From Pedobacter aquae (GTDB lineage: Bacteria > Bacteroidota > Bacteroidia > Sphingobacteriales > Sphingobacteriaceae), in the NCBI RefSeq assembly GCF_008195825.1, contig NZ_CP043329.1:2666001-2730000 (forward strand): DNA of 64,000 bases, given 5' to 3'. A model generated the notes under the pieces. It made no database searches. It was given only the letters and a program-made list of their open reading frames with translations, and was not told where the DNA came from. Below are positions 24,317-34,005 of this stretch, piece after piece. Each line of letters starts with the position of its first letter. Positions within the stretch are counted from its first letter, which is position 1. A program made the translations under genes and the position numbers.

Positions 24317-26347
24317 ATGAATTTTAAAATAGAATCTTATTACAAACCTACCGGCGACCAGCCAACGGCCATAAAACAACTGGTTGAGGGCGTTAAAAGT
24401 GGAGAAAATTATCAGACACTGCTTGGCGTAACTGGTTCTGGTAAAACTTTTACCGTTGCCAATGTAATAGAACAAACACAAAAACCAACTTTAATATTAA
24501 GTCATAATAAAACATTAGCCGCACAGCTTTACGGAGAGTTTAAGCAATTCTTCCCTGATAATGCGGTTAACTATTTTGTATCTTATTATGATTATTACCA
24601 GCCAGAAGCATTTTTACCAACAACAAACACCTATATAGAGAAAGACTTACAGATAAATGAGGAGATAGAAAAACTACGGTTGAGAACAACATCGGCTTTA
24701 ATGTCTGGCAGAAGAGATGTTATTGTGGTATCTTCTATTTCTTGTATTTATGGTATGGGTAATCCCGAGGATTTTTCAAACTCGGTTTTTAGATTTGGTG
24801 TTGGTACTCGCATCAGCAGAAATGCTTTTCTGCACCGTTTGGTAGAGATTTTATATTCTAGAACGACCTTAGAATTTAAGCGTGGTACTTTTAGAGTAAA
24901 AGGCGATACGGTTGATATTTATCCGGCTTATTTAGATTTAGCGTATCGTATTTCTTTTTTTGGAGATGATATTGAAGAAATATCGGCTATAGACCCAGCA
25001 TCGGGTAAAACCCTAGAAAAAATGGACCAAGTAGCTGTTTTCCCAGCCAATTTATTTGTTACGCCAAGAGATAGATTTACCAGTGTGCTCCACCAAATTG
25101 GGGAGGATATGGAAAGTAGAAAAAAGCAATTTGAAGGCGAAGGTAGATTTTTGGAAGCCAAACGTTTAGAAGAGCGCACCAATTACGATATGGAAATGAT
25201 GCGTGAATTGGGCTACTGCTCTGGTATAGAAAATTACTCGCGTTATTTTGATGGTAGAACACCAGGGATGCGCCCTTTCTGTTTATTAGATTATTTTCCT
25301 GATGATTACTTAATGGTGATTGATGAAAGTCATGTTACCGTACCGCAAATAAGAGCCATGTATGGCGGAGACCGTTCTAGAAAATTATCTTTAGTAGAGT
25401 ATGGTTTTAGATTGCCTGCTGCCCTAGATAACAGACCTTTAAACTTTAATGAGTTTGAGAACCTTGCCCCACAAACCATTTATGTAAGTGCTACACCCGG
25501 AGATTACGAGCTAGAGAAAACAGAAGGTGTAGTGATAGAGCAAGTGATAAGGCCAACAGGCCTATTAGACCCCTTAATTGAGGTGAGGCCAGTGATAAAC
25601 CAGGTGGATGATTTGTTGGATGAAATAGATAAAACCATTAAATTGGGCGACCGTATTTTGGTAACTACCCTAACCAAAAGAATGGCAGAGGAATTGGCCA
25701 AATACATGGATAGGTTAAATATTAAAGTACGCTACATACACTCTGAAGTAAAAACTTTAGAACGTGTAGAAATTTTGCGTGGCCTCCGTTTGGGCGAGTT
25801 TGATGTTTTAATTGGGATTAACCTTTTAAGAGAAGGTTTAGATTTACCAGAGGTTTCTTTAGTTGCCATTTTAGACGCCGATAAAGAAGGTTTCTTACGG
25901 TCTGAACGTTCTTTAATACAAACCATTGGTAGAGCCGCCCGTAATGACAGAGGCCGGGTTATTATGTATGCCGATAAGATTACCGATTCTATGCGGATTA
26001 CCATGGAAGAAACCGAACGCAGAAGAGAAAAACAAATTAAGTATAACGAGGAGCATGGTATTGTACCTAAAACGGTTGGCAAATCTAGAGAGGCTATTAT
26101 AGAGCAAACATCAGTAGTAGATTTTAAAGGTGGTGTACAACAAACTTATGTGGATAATGCAGAAGTTACACTAGCTGCCGACCCAATAGTACAATACATG
26201 ACCAAGGCACAGCTTAAGAAATCTTTAGATAATACTAAAAAAGACATGTTAGCTGCTGCAAAAGATATGGATTTCTTACTAGCTGCTAAGCTAAGAGATG
26301 AAATGTTTGCTTTAGAAAAAATGATGGAAGAGAAATTTGGAAAGTAA
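24317..26347 (+). CDS. uvrB: Excinuclease ABC subunit UvrB
   Basis: This is the damage-verifying helicase-like subunit of nucleotide excision repair. It has 676 residues from the ATG at 24317; a TTG nine bases earlier is not needed. The Walker A motif GVTGSGKT is at residues 37-44. The beta-hairpin YYDYYQPEAFLPTTNTYIEK inserts between DNA strands. DESHVTVPQ is the DEAD-like box, and TIGRAARNDRGRVIMYAD is motif VI. The C-terminal UVR domain (AAKDMDFLLAAKLRDEM) contacts UvrC. The gene is monocistronic or is followed by the DUF4834 gene. Confidence 0.97.
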   Translation: MNFKIESYYKPTGDQPTAIKQLVEGVKSGENYQTLLGVTGSGKTFTVANVIEQTQKPTLILSHNKTLAAQLYGEFKQFFPDNAVNYFVSYYDYYQPEAFLPTTNTYIEKDLQINEEIEKLRLRTTSALMSGRRDVIVVSSISCIYGMGNPEDFSNSVFRFGVGTRISRNAFLHRLVEILYSRTTLEFKRGTFRVKGDTVDIYPAYLDLAYRISFFGDDIEEISAIDPASGKTLEKMDQVAVFPANLFVTPRDRFTSVLHQIGEDMESRKKQFEGEGRFLEAKRLEERTNYDMEMMRELGYCSGIENYSRYFDGRTPGMRPFCLLDYFPDDYLMVIDESHVTVPQIRAMYGGDRSRKLSLVEYGFRLPAALDNRPLNFNEFENLAPQTIYVSATPGDYELEKTEGVVIEQVIRPTGLLDPLIEVRPVINQVDDLLDEIDKTIKLGDRILVTTLTKRMAEELAKYMDRLNIKVRYIHSEVKTLERVEILRGLRLGEFDVLIGINLLREGLDLPEVSLVAILDADKEGFLRSERSLIQTIGRAARNDRGRVIMYADKITDSMRITMEETERRREKQIKYNEEHGIVPKTVGKSREAIIEQTSVVDFKGGVQQTYVDNAEVTLAADPIVQYMTKAQLKKSLDNTKKDMLAAAKDMDFLLAAKLRDEMFALEKMMEEKFGK

Positions 26348-26386
26348 CATTTCCTACATAAAAAAGTCTTATAAAACATAAAAAAC

Positions 26387-26394
26387 TATATTTG
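26387..26394 (+). promoter_or_regulatory. -7-like box five bases before the DUF4834 gene
   Basis: TATATTTG matches TAnnTTTG and is followed after 5 nt by the ATG at 26400. No good -33 element is seen. Confidence 0.35.
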
Positions 26395-26399
26395 CAATC

Positions 26400-26660
26400 A
26401 TGGGCGGATTATTAAAATTTATCATTATAACCATTTGTGTACTTTATATTTTAAGGGTATTAGCTCGTATTTTCTTGCCTTTTTTATTCAAAAAAGCGAT
26501 ACATAAAATGCAAGAAAAAATGCAGCAACAACAAGGTGGTGCATATCAACAACAAACAAAACCAGAAGGAAAAATCACGGTAGACTATATACCACCTCAG
26601 AAAAAAGAACCTAAGCTAGACAATGCTGGCGATTTTGTGGATTATGAGGAGGTAAAGTAA
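26400..26660 (+). CDS. DUF4834 family small membrane protein
   Basis: This 86-residue protein has one N-terminal membrane helix (FIIITICVLYILRVLARIFLP, about residues 7-27 in part). A charged, Gln-rich middle follows (EKMQQQQGG), then a conserved C-terminus GKITVDYIPPQKK and GDFVDYEEVK. This layout is that of DUF4834, a Bacteroidota family of unknown role. It follows uvrB by 52 nt in the same direction. Confidence 0.82.
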   Translation: MGGLLKFIIITICVLYILRVLARIFLPFLFKKAIHKMQEKMQQQQGGAYQQQTKPEGKITVDYIPPQKKEPKLDNAGDFVDYEEVK

Positions 26661-26667
26661 TCTTAAT

Positions 26668-26727
26668 TTTAACCACAAAGGGTGCAAATATTTAGGACTT
26701 TGCTTTATGCACTCCTTTGTGGTTAAA
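26668..26727. terminator. Bidirectional terminator between convergent genes
   Basis: Long arms TTTAACCACAAAGG and CCTTTGTGGTTAAA, extended by GTGCA/TGCAC with one bulge, form a hairpin. A/T tracts lie on both sides. It sits between the convergent DUF4834 gene and the lipoprotein gene. Confidence 0.8.
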
Positions 26728-26736
26728 TTTTTAAGT

Positions 26737-27168
26737 TTAAAATGGGACACAATCCAAGGCAGTTTTAGCTAAAACTACGTTATCAGATGTGCCAGAACTG
26801 TAATTAATACTAAACTTAAGTTCAGAGGCATTAATACTAGTAATTGTTAAATTATACGTGTTAGTACTACTATTGGCAGCTGTACTTATTAAGGTGATGC
26901 TTTTTCCATCTTCGCTTACTGTATAAGTTAAATTTCTACTGTTTCCTTCAAAACCCCAAGTATCAATAACAGAACCATCAGATTTAAACTCCCAATAAGA
27001 ATCCTCATTAAAACATCTTGAAGTGTTAAACGATTGATAATACCATTTTCCACTTGTCAATAATACTGTCACTCTTTCTTTTTCAGATTGCTCTTCATCT
27101 TTTTTACAAGAAGTAAATACTAATGCTGTACTTATAAACAGCATAAATAGGATAGTTGATTTTTTCAT
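26737..27168 (-). CDS. Lipocalin-like lipoprotein
   Basis: This 143-residue lipoprotein has signal MKKSTILFMLFISTALVFTSC with the lipobox Cys at residue 21. The body fits a small lipocalin-like barrel: the opening LLTSGKWYYQSF, then SYWEFKSDGSVID and LTYTVSEDGKSITLIS. It has two further Cys residues (in SRCFNED and LDCVPF) that could pair. The function is unknown. It stands alone. Confidence 0.75.
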   Translation of the reverse strand: MKKSTILFMLFISTALVFTSCKKDEEQSEKERVTVLLTSGKWYYQSFNTSRCFNEDSYWEFKSDGSVIDTWGFEGNSRNLTYTVSEDGKSITLISTAANSSTNTYNLTITSINASELKFSINYSSGTSDNVVLAKTALDCVPF

Positions 27169-27335
27169 AATTATTGTTGTTTGATTTTAGTTACGAATAT
27201 TTAAAGGTTTGATAGTTTTCTTTCATAGTGCTGGCTTTATTACTCATTTCATTTTAATATTTATGAGAAAATAAACCTGACATATCCAGAAAACATCTTT
27301 AGAAATACAGGGGTTTATTTCGCTTAAAAAACAAG

Positions 27336-27513
27336 TAATCTTTGTCGCAAAAATACAGGCTTAACCATTTACCTTACCTACCCCAAACGGGTAGGTAAAT
27401 TTTATTTGAATTCACTTAACTCTTAAAGCTTACTTAAATTTTATCATCAGGTTTTTATTATTCATTAGCTCTTTAAACCAAGACCTCTTCTGCTTTTTGA
27501 GTAGGCCTTTTTT
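27336..27513 (+). ncRNA. Candidate small RNA upstream of the YfhO-type gene
   Basis: This is a divergent 416-nt gap with no plus-strand gene ending in it. It holds TAATCTTTG at 27336 (near the -7 consensus) and a perfect 10-bp hairpin with arms TTACCTACCC and GGGTAGGTAA (27374-27398) before ATTTTATTT. At 27480-27513 AAGACCT pairs with AGGCCTT and a T6 tract follows. AGGCTTA near 27357 can also pair with TAGGCCT near 27502, giving a closed form about 150 nt long. That resembles 6S-type RNA, but the family call is a guess. Confidence 0.35.
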
Positions 27514-27584
27514 ATTTTATATCCTCACATACCTGATATATCTTGTATTTTTCTATTTTTGATGTTCAACACTTATAAATTAAA

Positions 27585-30068
27585 ATGAATTGGTTTAAGA
27601 AGAATGGTATACACTTGGCTGTCATAGGTGTATTTGTAATTTTATGTTTTATCTATTTCGCACCTGCTTTCCAAGGAAAAGTTCTGGTACAGAATGACGT
27701 TTCGCAGGCTAAAGCCATGCAAATGGAAATCATGAAGTATAAAGAAATAGATGGTAAAGCACCATTATGGACAAATAGTATGTTTGGGGGAATGCCATCT
27801 TACCAAATTTGGGCTACTTATCCTAAAAATATTACGACCTATATCATGACAAGCTATAGAGCCTTGTTTCCAAACCCGGTGGATATGGTATTATTATACA
27901 TGTTAGGAAGCTATTTACTTTTTAACGTTTTATTAGGTCTTTATAACGATAAACAAAAAAGCCTAAATGCTTATTTAGCCGCTATTGGTGCATTGGCATT
28001 TACTTTTTCTTCTTATAACTTCATTATTATAGAGGCAGGACACGGTAACAAAGCATTAGCCATAGGCTTCTTTGCCCCTGTTTTAGCTGGTATTTTACTA
28101 ACCCTAAGAGGCAGATACCTATTAGGAGCTGCTTTAACCGCATTATTTATCGCTTTAGAAATTAGGGTTAATCATATCCAAATGACTTATTACCTATTCT
28201 TAGCCTTATTAATTTTGGTGGGGATAGAGTTTTACCATGCTTACAAACAAAAGCTTACTAAAGATTTCTTCAAATCTATAGGCTATTTAACAGGCGCTGT
28301 ACTTATTGCTGTTATTATTAACGCTAGTATGTTGTGGACTACCTATGAGTACGGCCAATTATCTATCAGAGGGAAATCTAATTTAACCAGTACAAATACC
28401 CCTGCTAATACAGGTTTAGATAAAGAATATGCTTACCAATGGAGCCAAGGAGTAGGAGAGTCTATCACTTTCTTAATCCCTAATGCTTACGGAGGCGGTT
28501 CAGCATCATTATTAGATGAAAAATCTGAGGTGGTAAAAAATCTTACTTCAAAAGGGATAGACATCAATCAATCATTAGACTTTGCTAAACAATTACCCGG
28601 ATATTGGGGACCAAAGCCATTCACCTCTGGACCGTGGTATTTTGGTGCTTTTGTATTTTTCTTATTCGTTTTAGGATTATTTATTGTTAAAAGTCGTTTA
28701 AAATGGTGGTTATTAAGTGCAACGCTCTTGAGCTTGTTCTTATCATTCGGAAAAAATTTCAGTCTTATTTCTGATTTGTTTTTTGATTATTTTCCGCTCT
28801 ACAATAAATTTAGAGCGGTAGAGTCTACCTTGGTAATAGCCTCTTTATGTATTCCAATTTTAGCTATTTTGGCTTTCGCCGAGATTTTAAAAGCAGACAA
28901 AGACCAAAAAGCTATCTTAAAAGCTTTAAAAAACACCAGTTATATCTTAGGCGGAATTGTAGTTGTTTTACTAGCAGTACCAACTTTATTATTCAGCTTT
29001 AAAGCAGATAATCATCAAGATTTTATTACCCAACTGAACCAAGTAACCGGCGATATGTCTTTTGCTACTAGCATTGCACAATCTTTAGTAGAAGACAGAA
29101 TTAGCTTATTTAAAGCCGATGCTTTAAGAACCTTAATTTTTATTGCCGTAGGTGCTGGTATTTTATGGGCTATCATCAGCAAAAAAATCAATACTACTTT
29201 AGGCACATTAGCTATTGGAGTTTTAATTGTTACAGACTTATGGGCTGTAGATAAACGTTATTTAAACAACGAAAACTTTGTTGCTAAAGCGGTTATAGAT
29301 CAACAATTTAAAACCAGAGAGGTAGATGAATTTATATTACGTGACCCAGACCCAAATTACAGAGTTTTAGATTTAACTATCCCAACTTTTTCTAGCGCAA
29401 ATGCTACATATTTCCATAAAACAGTAGGCGGATACCATGCTGCCAAGCTTAAAAGATTTCAAGAAGTTATTGAAAAACAATTTACAGGAAGTATGAATCA
29501 GGATGTTTTAGACATGCTGAACACCAAATACTTTATTACACCAAGTAAAGATGGGCAAAACACTTCTATGCAAGTAAACAGCACTGCATGTGGTAATGCT
29601 TGGTTTGTAGATAAAGTACAGTTTGTTAAAAATAACGATGAAGAGATGGTAGCCATCAGTTCTTTTGATCCTAAAAAAGAAGCTATCATCAATGATGAAT
29701 TTAAAGCTCAACTAGATGATAAAAATTTAGGTACAAGCTTTAATGGAAAAATTAATTTAACAAGCTATCATCCAGACCATCTCAAATATGAATATTCTAT
29801 TGGCAAAAGTGCACTAGCTGTATTTTCTGAAGTTTGGTATCCTAAGGGTTGGAAAATGTATATAGACGGCGAAGAAAAGCCATATATAAGAGCTAATTAT
29901 TTGCTTAGAGCAGCCAAATTACCTGGCGGAAATCATACTTTAGAGTGGAAATTTGAACCAGAGTCATATTATTTTGGAGAAAAAATTTCGTTAATTGGTT
30001 CAATACTATTATCTTTAATCTTAGCTTTTGCATTTTATAAAGAGAGAATACAAAAGTTGAAAGCTTAA
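27585..30068 (+). CDS. YfhO-type large membrane protein
   Basis: This 827-residue protein has about a dozen membrane segments in residues 10-560 and a C-terminal soluble beta-rich domain ending with another helix (LIGSILLSLILAFAFY). Early motifs VLVQNDVSQAKAMQ, PLWTNSMFGGMPSYQIW and the later YNKFRAVESTLV are typical of the YfhO/GT-C-like family. In Firmicutes YfhO relatives help glycosylate teichoic acids. In Bacteroidota the role is not settled, but envelope glycan transfer is likely. A TATTTTTG -7-like box is at 27554. Confidence 0.85.
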   Translation: MNWFKKNGIHLAVIGVFVILCFIYFAPAFQGKVLVQNDVSQAKAMQMEIMKYKEIDGKAPLWTNSMFGGMPSYQIWATYPKNITTYIMTSYRALFPNPVDMVLLYMLGSYLLFNVLLGLYNDKQKSLNAYLAAIGALAFTFSSYNFIIIEAGHGNKALAIGFFAPVLAGILLTLRGRYLLGAALTALFIALEIRVNHIQMTYYLFLALLILVGIEFYHAYKQKLTKDFFKSIGYLTGAVLIAVIINASMLWTTYEYGQLSIRGKSNLTSTNTPANTGLDKEYAYQWSQGVGESITFLIPNAYGGGSASLLDEKSEVVKNLTSKGIDINQSLDFAKQLPGYWGPKPFTSGPWYFGAFVFFLFVLGLFIVKSRLKWWLLSATLLSLFLSFGKNFSLISDLFFDYFPLYNKFRAVESTLVIASLCIPILAILAFAEILKADKDQKAILKALKNTSYILGGIVVVLLAVPTLLFSFKADNHQDFITQLNQVTGDMSFATSIAQSLVEDRISLFKADALRTLIFIAVGAGILWAIISKKINTTLGTLAIGVLIVTDLWAVDKRYLNNENFVAKAVIDQQFKTREVDEFILRDPDPNYRVLDLTIPTFSSANATYFHKTVGGYHAAKLKRFQEVIEKQFTGSMNQDVLDMLNTKYFITPSKDGQNTSMQVNSTACGNAWFVDKVQFVKNNDEEMVAISSFDPKKEAIINDEFKAQLDDKNLGTSFNGKINLTSYHPDHLKYEYSIGKSALAVFSEVWYPKGWKMYIDGEEKPYIRANYLLRAAKLPGGNHTLEWKFEPESYYFGEKISLIGSILLSLILAFAFYKERIQKLKA

Positions 30069-30088
30069 ACCAACCAGTAAAAACCTAA

Positions 30089-30115
30089 AATCCCGATGCT
30101 AACCACATCGGGATT
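30089..30115. terminator. Bidirectional terminator between convergent genes
   Basis: A perfect 10-bp stem AATCCCGATG/CATCGGGATT with a 7-nt loop is followed by GTTGTTT on the plus strand. It lies between the YfhO-type gene and the convergent GT2 gene. Confidence 0.85.
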
Positions 30116-30140
30116 GTTGTTTCTAGACGTTTTTTTTAAA

Positions 30141-30875
30141 CTATTTTTTCAGTATTGATTTCATCGTAATGATGAAGTGATTAAAAATATTAGGCCAAAA
30201 ACCATAATATTTTTGAAGAATCAGGTAACGTTCTTTTAAACTTTCTCTATGCCTTTGTTTAGAGGCCCCGCCTTCTAAAAACTTAGCCACATACATTTGG
30301 GTGTTTACAATATGTTTGGCTTTTTTCGCAATTTTCAGAATCCAATCTATATCTCCGCTTAAGCGATATTGCAAATCATAAGGTTGAGCTAATGCTCTTT
30401 TCACATAAATAGCTTGATGGCCTACATTCATCCCATACTTAAAACTTTTCCAAGAGAATTGCTCTGGTATAAGATGTTTCCGAGGGCCTAAACTTTCTAA
30501 CTTCTCATTAATACGCAGTGTTTCTCCGTAATAGATATCAGCACCATCAGCGCAAGCGAAAACTTTTTCTACAGTATCTAAAGCATATATCTCGTCGCCA
30601 GAGTTCATAAAAAGAACATAATCTCCAGTGGCAACAGCCAAACCTTTATTCATAGCATCGTAAATACCTTTATCTGGTTCAGAATTAAAATAAAACAAGT
30701 TATCTTGATATTTTTTAATCACATCAACCGTTCCGTCTGTAGAAGCGCCATCAATAATAATATATTGTATGGGCTTATAAGTTTGGTTTAAAACAGAAAG
30801 CATAGTTCTTTCTATATGCTTTGCATCATTATAAACTATGGTAATAACAGATAAAAGAGGCTTTTCTTTTTGCAT
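30141..30875 (-). CDS. Family 2 glycosyltransferase
   Basis: The product has 244 residues from the ATG at 30875; a TTG two codons earlier is less likely. The GT-A start LSVITIVYNDAKHIERTMLS is followed by YIIIDGASTDGTVDVI. The metal-binding region is DYVLFMNSGDE, and SGDIDWILKIA is the acceptor-side Asp motif. It probably adds one sugar to an envelope polysaccharide. It is divergent from the DUF115-like gene. Confidence 0.9.
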   Translation of the reverse strand: MQKEKPLLSVITIVYNDAKHIERTMLSVLNQTYKPIQYIIIDGASTDGTVDVIKKYQDNLFYFNSEPDKGIYDAMNKGLAVATGDYVLFMNSGDEIYALDTVEKVFACADGADIYYGETLRINEKLESLGPRKHLIPEQFSWKSFKYGMNVGHQAIYVKRALAQPYDLQYRLSGDIDWILKIAKKAKHIVNTQMYVAKFLEGGASKQRHRESLKERYLILQKYYGFWPNIFNHFIITMKSILKK

Positions 30876-30926
30876 AAGCAATTTTAAGGGCTTTTTTATT
30901 AGCAGCGAAAGCTAATTAAATATTTT

Positions 30927-30934
30927 TAAATTTG
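30927..30934 (+). promoter_or_regulatory. -7 box six bases before the DUF115-like gene
   Basis: TAAATTTG matches TAnnTTTG and ends 6 nt before the ATG at 30941. No clear -33 element is seen. Confidence 0.4.
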
Positions 30935-30940
30935 TGCTTC

Positions 30941-31816
30941 ATGCAACAATTAGAAAATATATATAAATCCTTTAATTGGTTTTTCTCCAATCTGATAAAT
31001 ACAATTTTTTCTTTTTGTAAGGTTTTTCTTATTTCTGGTTTCAACCAAAAAATACACAAAACAACTCCTCATGATAGCTGTATTATTTTAGGTAACGGTC
31101 CATCACTTTCAAATTCATTAAAAGAATATCAAGACTATTTAGCTAAGTATTCATTGGTTTGTGTAAACCTTTTTGCCCTAACACCAGAATATGAACAGCT
31201 AAAGCCAGCATACTATGTCATGCATGACCCTGCGTTATGGAAAACAGAATTACCTTTGCCACAAAAAGTTTTTGCTGCTGTAAAAGAAAAAACAAATTGG
31301 CACATAACCCTGTTTTTTCCCTATAGAGCGAGAAAATCGGCTTTTGTACGAGCTCTAAATTCAGAACATATAAAAGTAGTTTACTACAACTATACTATTT
31401 TTAAAGGTTTTAATGCTATTGCCTTTAGCTTATTTAAACAACAATTGGCTATGCCACAAAGCCAAAATGTTTTAGTAGCCTCCTTATTTCTATCTATCAA
31501 CTTAAGATATAAAGAGGTTTATGTTATTGGAGCAGACCATACCTGGCATGAAAACTTAATTGTTAATGATGAAAATATACTTTGCTTAAAAAATGTTCAT
31601 TTTTATAGCGAGGGTGAACAAGTTTCTTATAAACCATTTTACAAAGGTTTGAACACGCAAGAAACCTTTAAAGTATCAGAGATTTTTGAAAATTGGACAA
31701 AAGTTTTTAGAGGTTACGAACATATCAAAAAATACGCAAAATACTGCAATACAAATATTTACAATGCTAGCCATGTTTCTTTTATAGACGCATTTGAAAG
31801 AAAAAAAATATCATAA
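30941..31816 (+). CDS. DUF115/MptE-like protein of glycan loci
   Basis: This protein of about 291 residues starts at ATG 30941, with a TTG three codons earlier rejected. Its core has CIILGNGPSLSNSLKEY (about residues 45-61), a motif shared by DUF115/MAF-type transferases and MptE-like proteins. VLVASLFLSINLRYKEVYVIGADH follows near the middle. In glycan loci such proteins are taken to be glycosyl- or sialyl-type transferases. The stop overlaps the next ATG as TAATG, so the two proteins are translationally coupled. Confidence 0.65.
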   Translation: MQQLENIYKSFNWFFSNLINTIFSFCKVFLISGFNQKIHKTTPHDSCIILGNGPSLSNSLKEYQDYLAKYSLVCVNLFALTPEYEQLKPAYYVMHDPALWKTELPLPQKVFAAVKEKTNWHITLFFPYRARKSAFVRALNSEHIKVVYYNYTIFKGFNAIAFSLFKQQLAMPQSQNVLVASLFLSINLRYKEVYVIGADHTWHENLIVNDENILCLKNVHFYSEGEQVSYKPFYKGLNTQETFKVSEIFENWTKVFRGYEHIKKYAKYCNTNIYNASHVSFIDAFERKKIS

Positions 31817-33999
31817 TGGAAACATTGTTATTAAACCCAATATCGCTTTGGCTAAGATGGCTTTTTACTAAAGCTGTTTACCTTTTTAAAAATAGAGGTA
31901 AGCATCTTAAAATAGAATATATGGTAGAGCTTAGTAGTTGTACTTTTGGTTCTTACAATACCATTTACAAATATACAAGACTTAGAAATAGTACTATAGA
32001 TAGCTTTAGTTATGTAGCTCGTAATACTTTAGTACAACATGCTAAAATTGGCAAATTTTGTTGTATTGGCCCTCATGTAAGTATAGGCTTAGGTGCGCAT
32101 CCAAGTTCTCAATATGTATCTAGTCATCCTTTATTTTATTCGATCATTGGTCAAGCATCTGGTTTAACACTGGTAGAAAAAGAACTTTTTCAAGAATATC
32201 AAGAAACGATTATAGAAAACGATGTTTGGATAGGTGCACAAGTCATTATTAAATCGGGTGTTAAAATAGGAAATGGGGCAATTATAGCTTCTGGCTCTGT
32301 AGTTACCAAAGACGTTGAACCTTATAGTGTGGTTGGTGGTGTACCGGCAAAATTCATAAAATATAGATTTGCTCAAGAGCAAATAACCTTTCTACAGAAA
32401 TTTAAATGGTGGGAGCAAAATTTAGATTGGCTAAAAGAACATAAAGATTTATTTCTTGATGTGGATTTACTGATGAAAAATTTAATCGTTAATAGCTTGG
32501 ATAGAAAGGAATCTTATAAAACAGGCACTATTGGCTCGCAAACCATTAAAGGAAGCATTTATTCTTACTTAGGAATCATCATTGGCTTTTTTAGTGTTAC
32601 TGTTTTACGTTCTCACGGATTGGGGCCTGAAGAAAATGGAATTTTAGATTTAATTCTGTCTTTCACCATGATTTTGGCCCAACTGGGTTCTTTAGGCTTT
32701 TTCAATGCCAGTATCAGATGCTTCCCCTATTTTAGAGACGAAACAAAAAACCACAACGGTTTTATGTTTTTATTACTAGCAATACCTTTTGTTGGACTTT
32801 TACTTTTCACCTTACTTTTTTACTTAGGTAAATCTGTATTACCTGTGGAAAGTAATTTCACTACGCTTTTTCAAGATTATACGCCTGTTATACTGGCACT
32901 TACTTTAGGTACGGTTTTATTTAATGCCTTAGATACTTTTAACAGAACGGCTTTATTAGATGCCGTTACGGGCTCAACACTAAAAGAATTTGTACAAAAA
33001 CTTACCGTAGCCATAGCTATGGGTTTGATGCTTTATTTTACCTTACCTTTTCCATTATTTCTATGGATTTGGGTATTGGCAAATCTCATCCCAACTGTAT
33101 GGATATTTATCAAACTGTACAGGAAAAAAGTTTTTAACCTCAAACCTGATTTTGCATTTTTAAATCCGGAAATGGTTAAGATGCTGAGTAGTGTGAGCTT
33201 ATTTGCTGTGCTTACGGGTTTCACCACTATGATTATCCAATACATTGATAAAATCATGATTAATGAGATGATTAATACTTCCTTAACAGGAATATACAGT
33301 ATCACAGCATTTTTTGGCACTGTTGTATTGATGCCTTCACGTATCATGTACAGAATTGGGGGCATCATCATAGCAGAGAAATGGAAGGTTCATGATATTG
33401 ATGGGATAAAATCTGTGTACAAGAAAAGTTGTATCAATCAGCTTTTAATTGCTATGCTGATATTTATTGGCATTTGGGCCAATATTGATAACGTATTTGA
33501 GATGATTCCTAAAGAATACGAGGCCGGTAAATATGTGATTTTATTCATCAGCCTTTCTGGCTTAATAGAAATGGCAACCGGCTTTAACGGTGTTATCATT
33601 GCCACCTCTAAATATTATAAGTACGATACTTATTTCTTTTTAGCACTTATATTCATCACGATAGCTACCAATTATATTTTTATCCCTATTTGGGGGATAA
33701 CCGGCTCTGCTATGGCAACAGCTTTGGCTACGTTGTTATTTAATTTCTTTAGATACCTTTTCTTGGTTATTAAGTTTAAGATGCAACCTATGGGCTTAAA
33801 TAACCTTTTTATACTGATGATAGGCTTGTTTACCCTCTTCATTATTGGTTATTTACCAAAACAATCTTTCTTTGTTTGGGATATTATCTTACGCTCGGGT
33901 ATCATCACTCTAGTATATGTAAGCAGCATTTATGTGCTTAAACTAGCTCCAGAAATGAATACCATCATTGATAAATATAAAACCAAATTATTAAGCTAA
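31816..33999 (+). CDS. Fused CatB-like acetyltransferase and Wzx-type polysaccharide flippase
   Basis: The 727-residue ORF has two unlike parts. Residues about 35-215 form a hexapeptide-repeat acetyltransferase of the CatB/O-acetyltransferase type, with the candidate catalytic His95 in GLGAHPSSQY and the terminal motifs DVWIGAQVIIKSGVKIGNGA and SVVGGVPAKFIKYRF. Residues about 235-727 are an oligosaccharide flippase with about 12-14 membrane helices, starting GSQTIKGSIYSYLGIIIGFFS. Normally these are separate genes of about 215 and 480 residues. The join lies near 32476-32520 with no stop. It may be a true fusion or the result of a lost stop or indel. Confidence 0.82.
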   Translation: METLLLNPISLWLRWLFTKAVYLFKNRGKHLKIEYMVELSSCTFGSYNTIYKYTRLRNSTIDSFSYVARNTLVQHAKIGKFCCIGPHVSIGLGAHPSSQYVSSHPLFYSIIGQASGLTLVEKELFQEYQETIIENDVWIGAQVIIKSGVKIGNGAIIASGSVVTKDVEPYSVVGGVPAKFIKYRFAQEQITFLQKFKWWEQNLDWLKEHKDLFLDVDLLMKNLIVNSLDRKESYKTGTIGSQTIKGSIYSYLGIIIGFFSVTVLRSHGLGPEENGILDLILSFTMILAQLGSLGFFNASIRCFPYFRDETKNHNGFMFLLLAIPFVGLLLFTLLFYLGKSVLPVESNFTTLFQDYTPVILALTLGTVLFNALDTFNRTALLDAVTGSTLKEFVQKLTVAIAMGLMLYFTLPFPLFLWIWVLANLIPTVWIFIKLYRKKVFNLKPDFAFLNPEMVKMLSSVSLFAVLTGFTTMIIQYIDKIMINEMINTSLTGIYSITAFFGTVVLMPSRIMYRIGGIIIAEKWKVHDIDGIKSVYKKSCINQLLIAMLIFIGIWANIDNVFEMIPKEYEAGKYVILFISLSGLIEMATGFNGVIIATSKYYKYDTYFFLALIFITIATNYIFIPIWGITGSAMATALATLLFNFFRYLFLVIKFKMQPMGLNNLFILMIGLFTLFIIGYLPKQSFFVWDIILRSGIITLVYVSSIYVLKLAPEMNTIIDKYKTKLLS

Positions 34000-34005
34000 A
34001 ACGGC

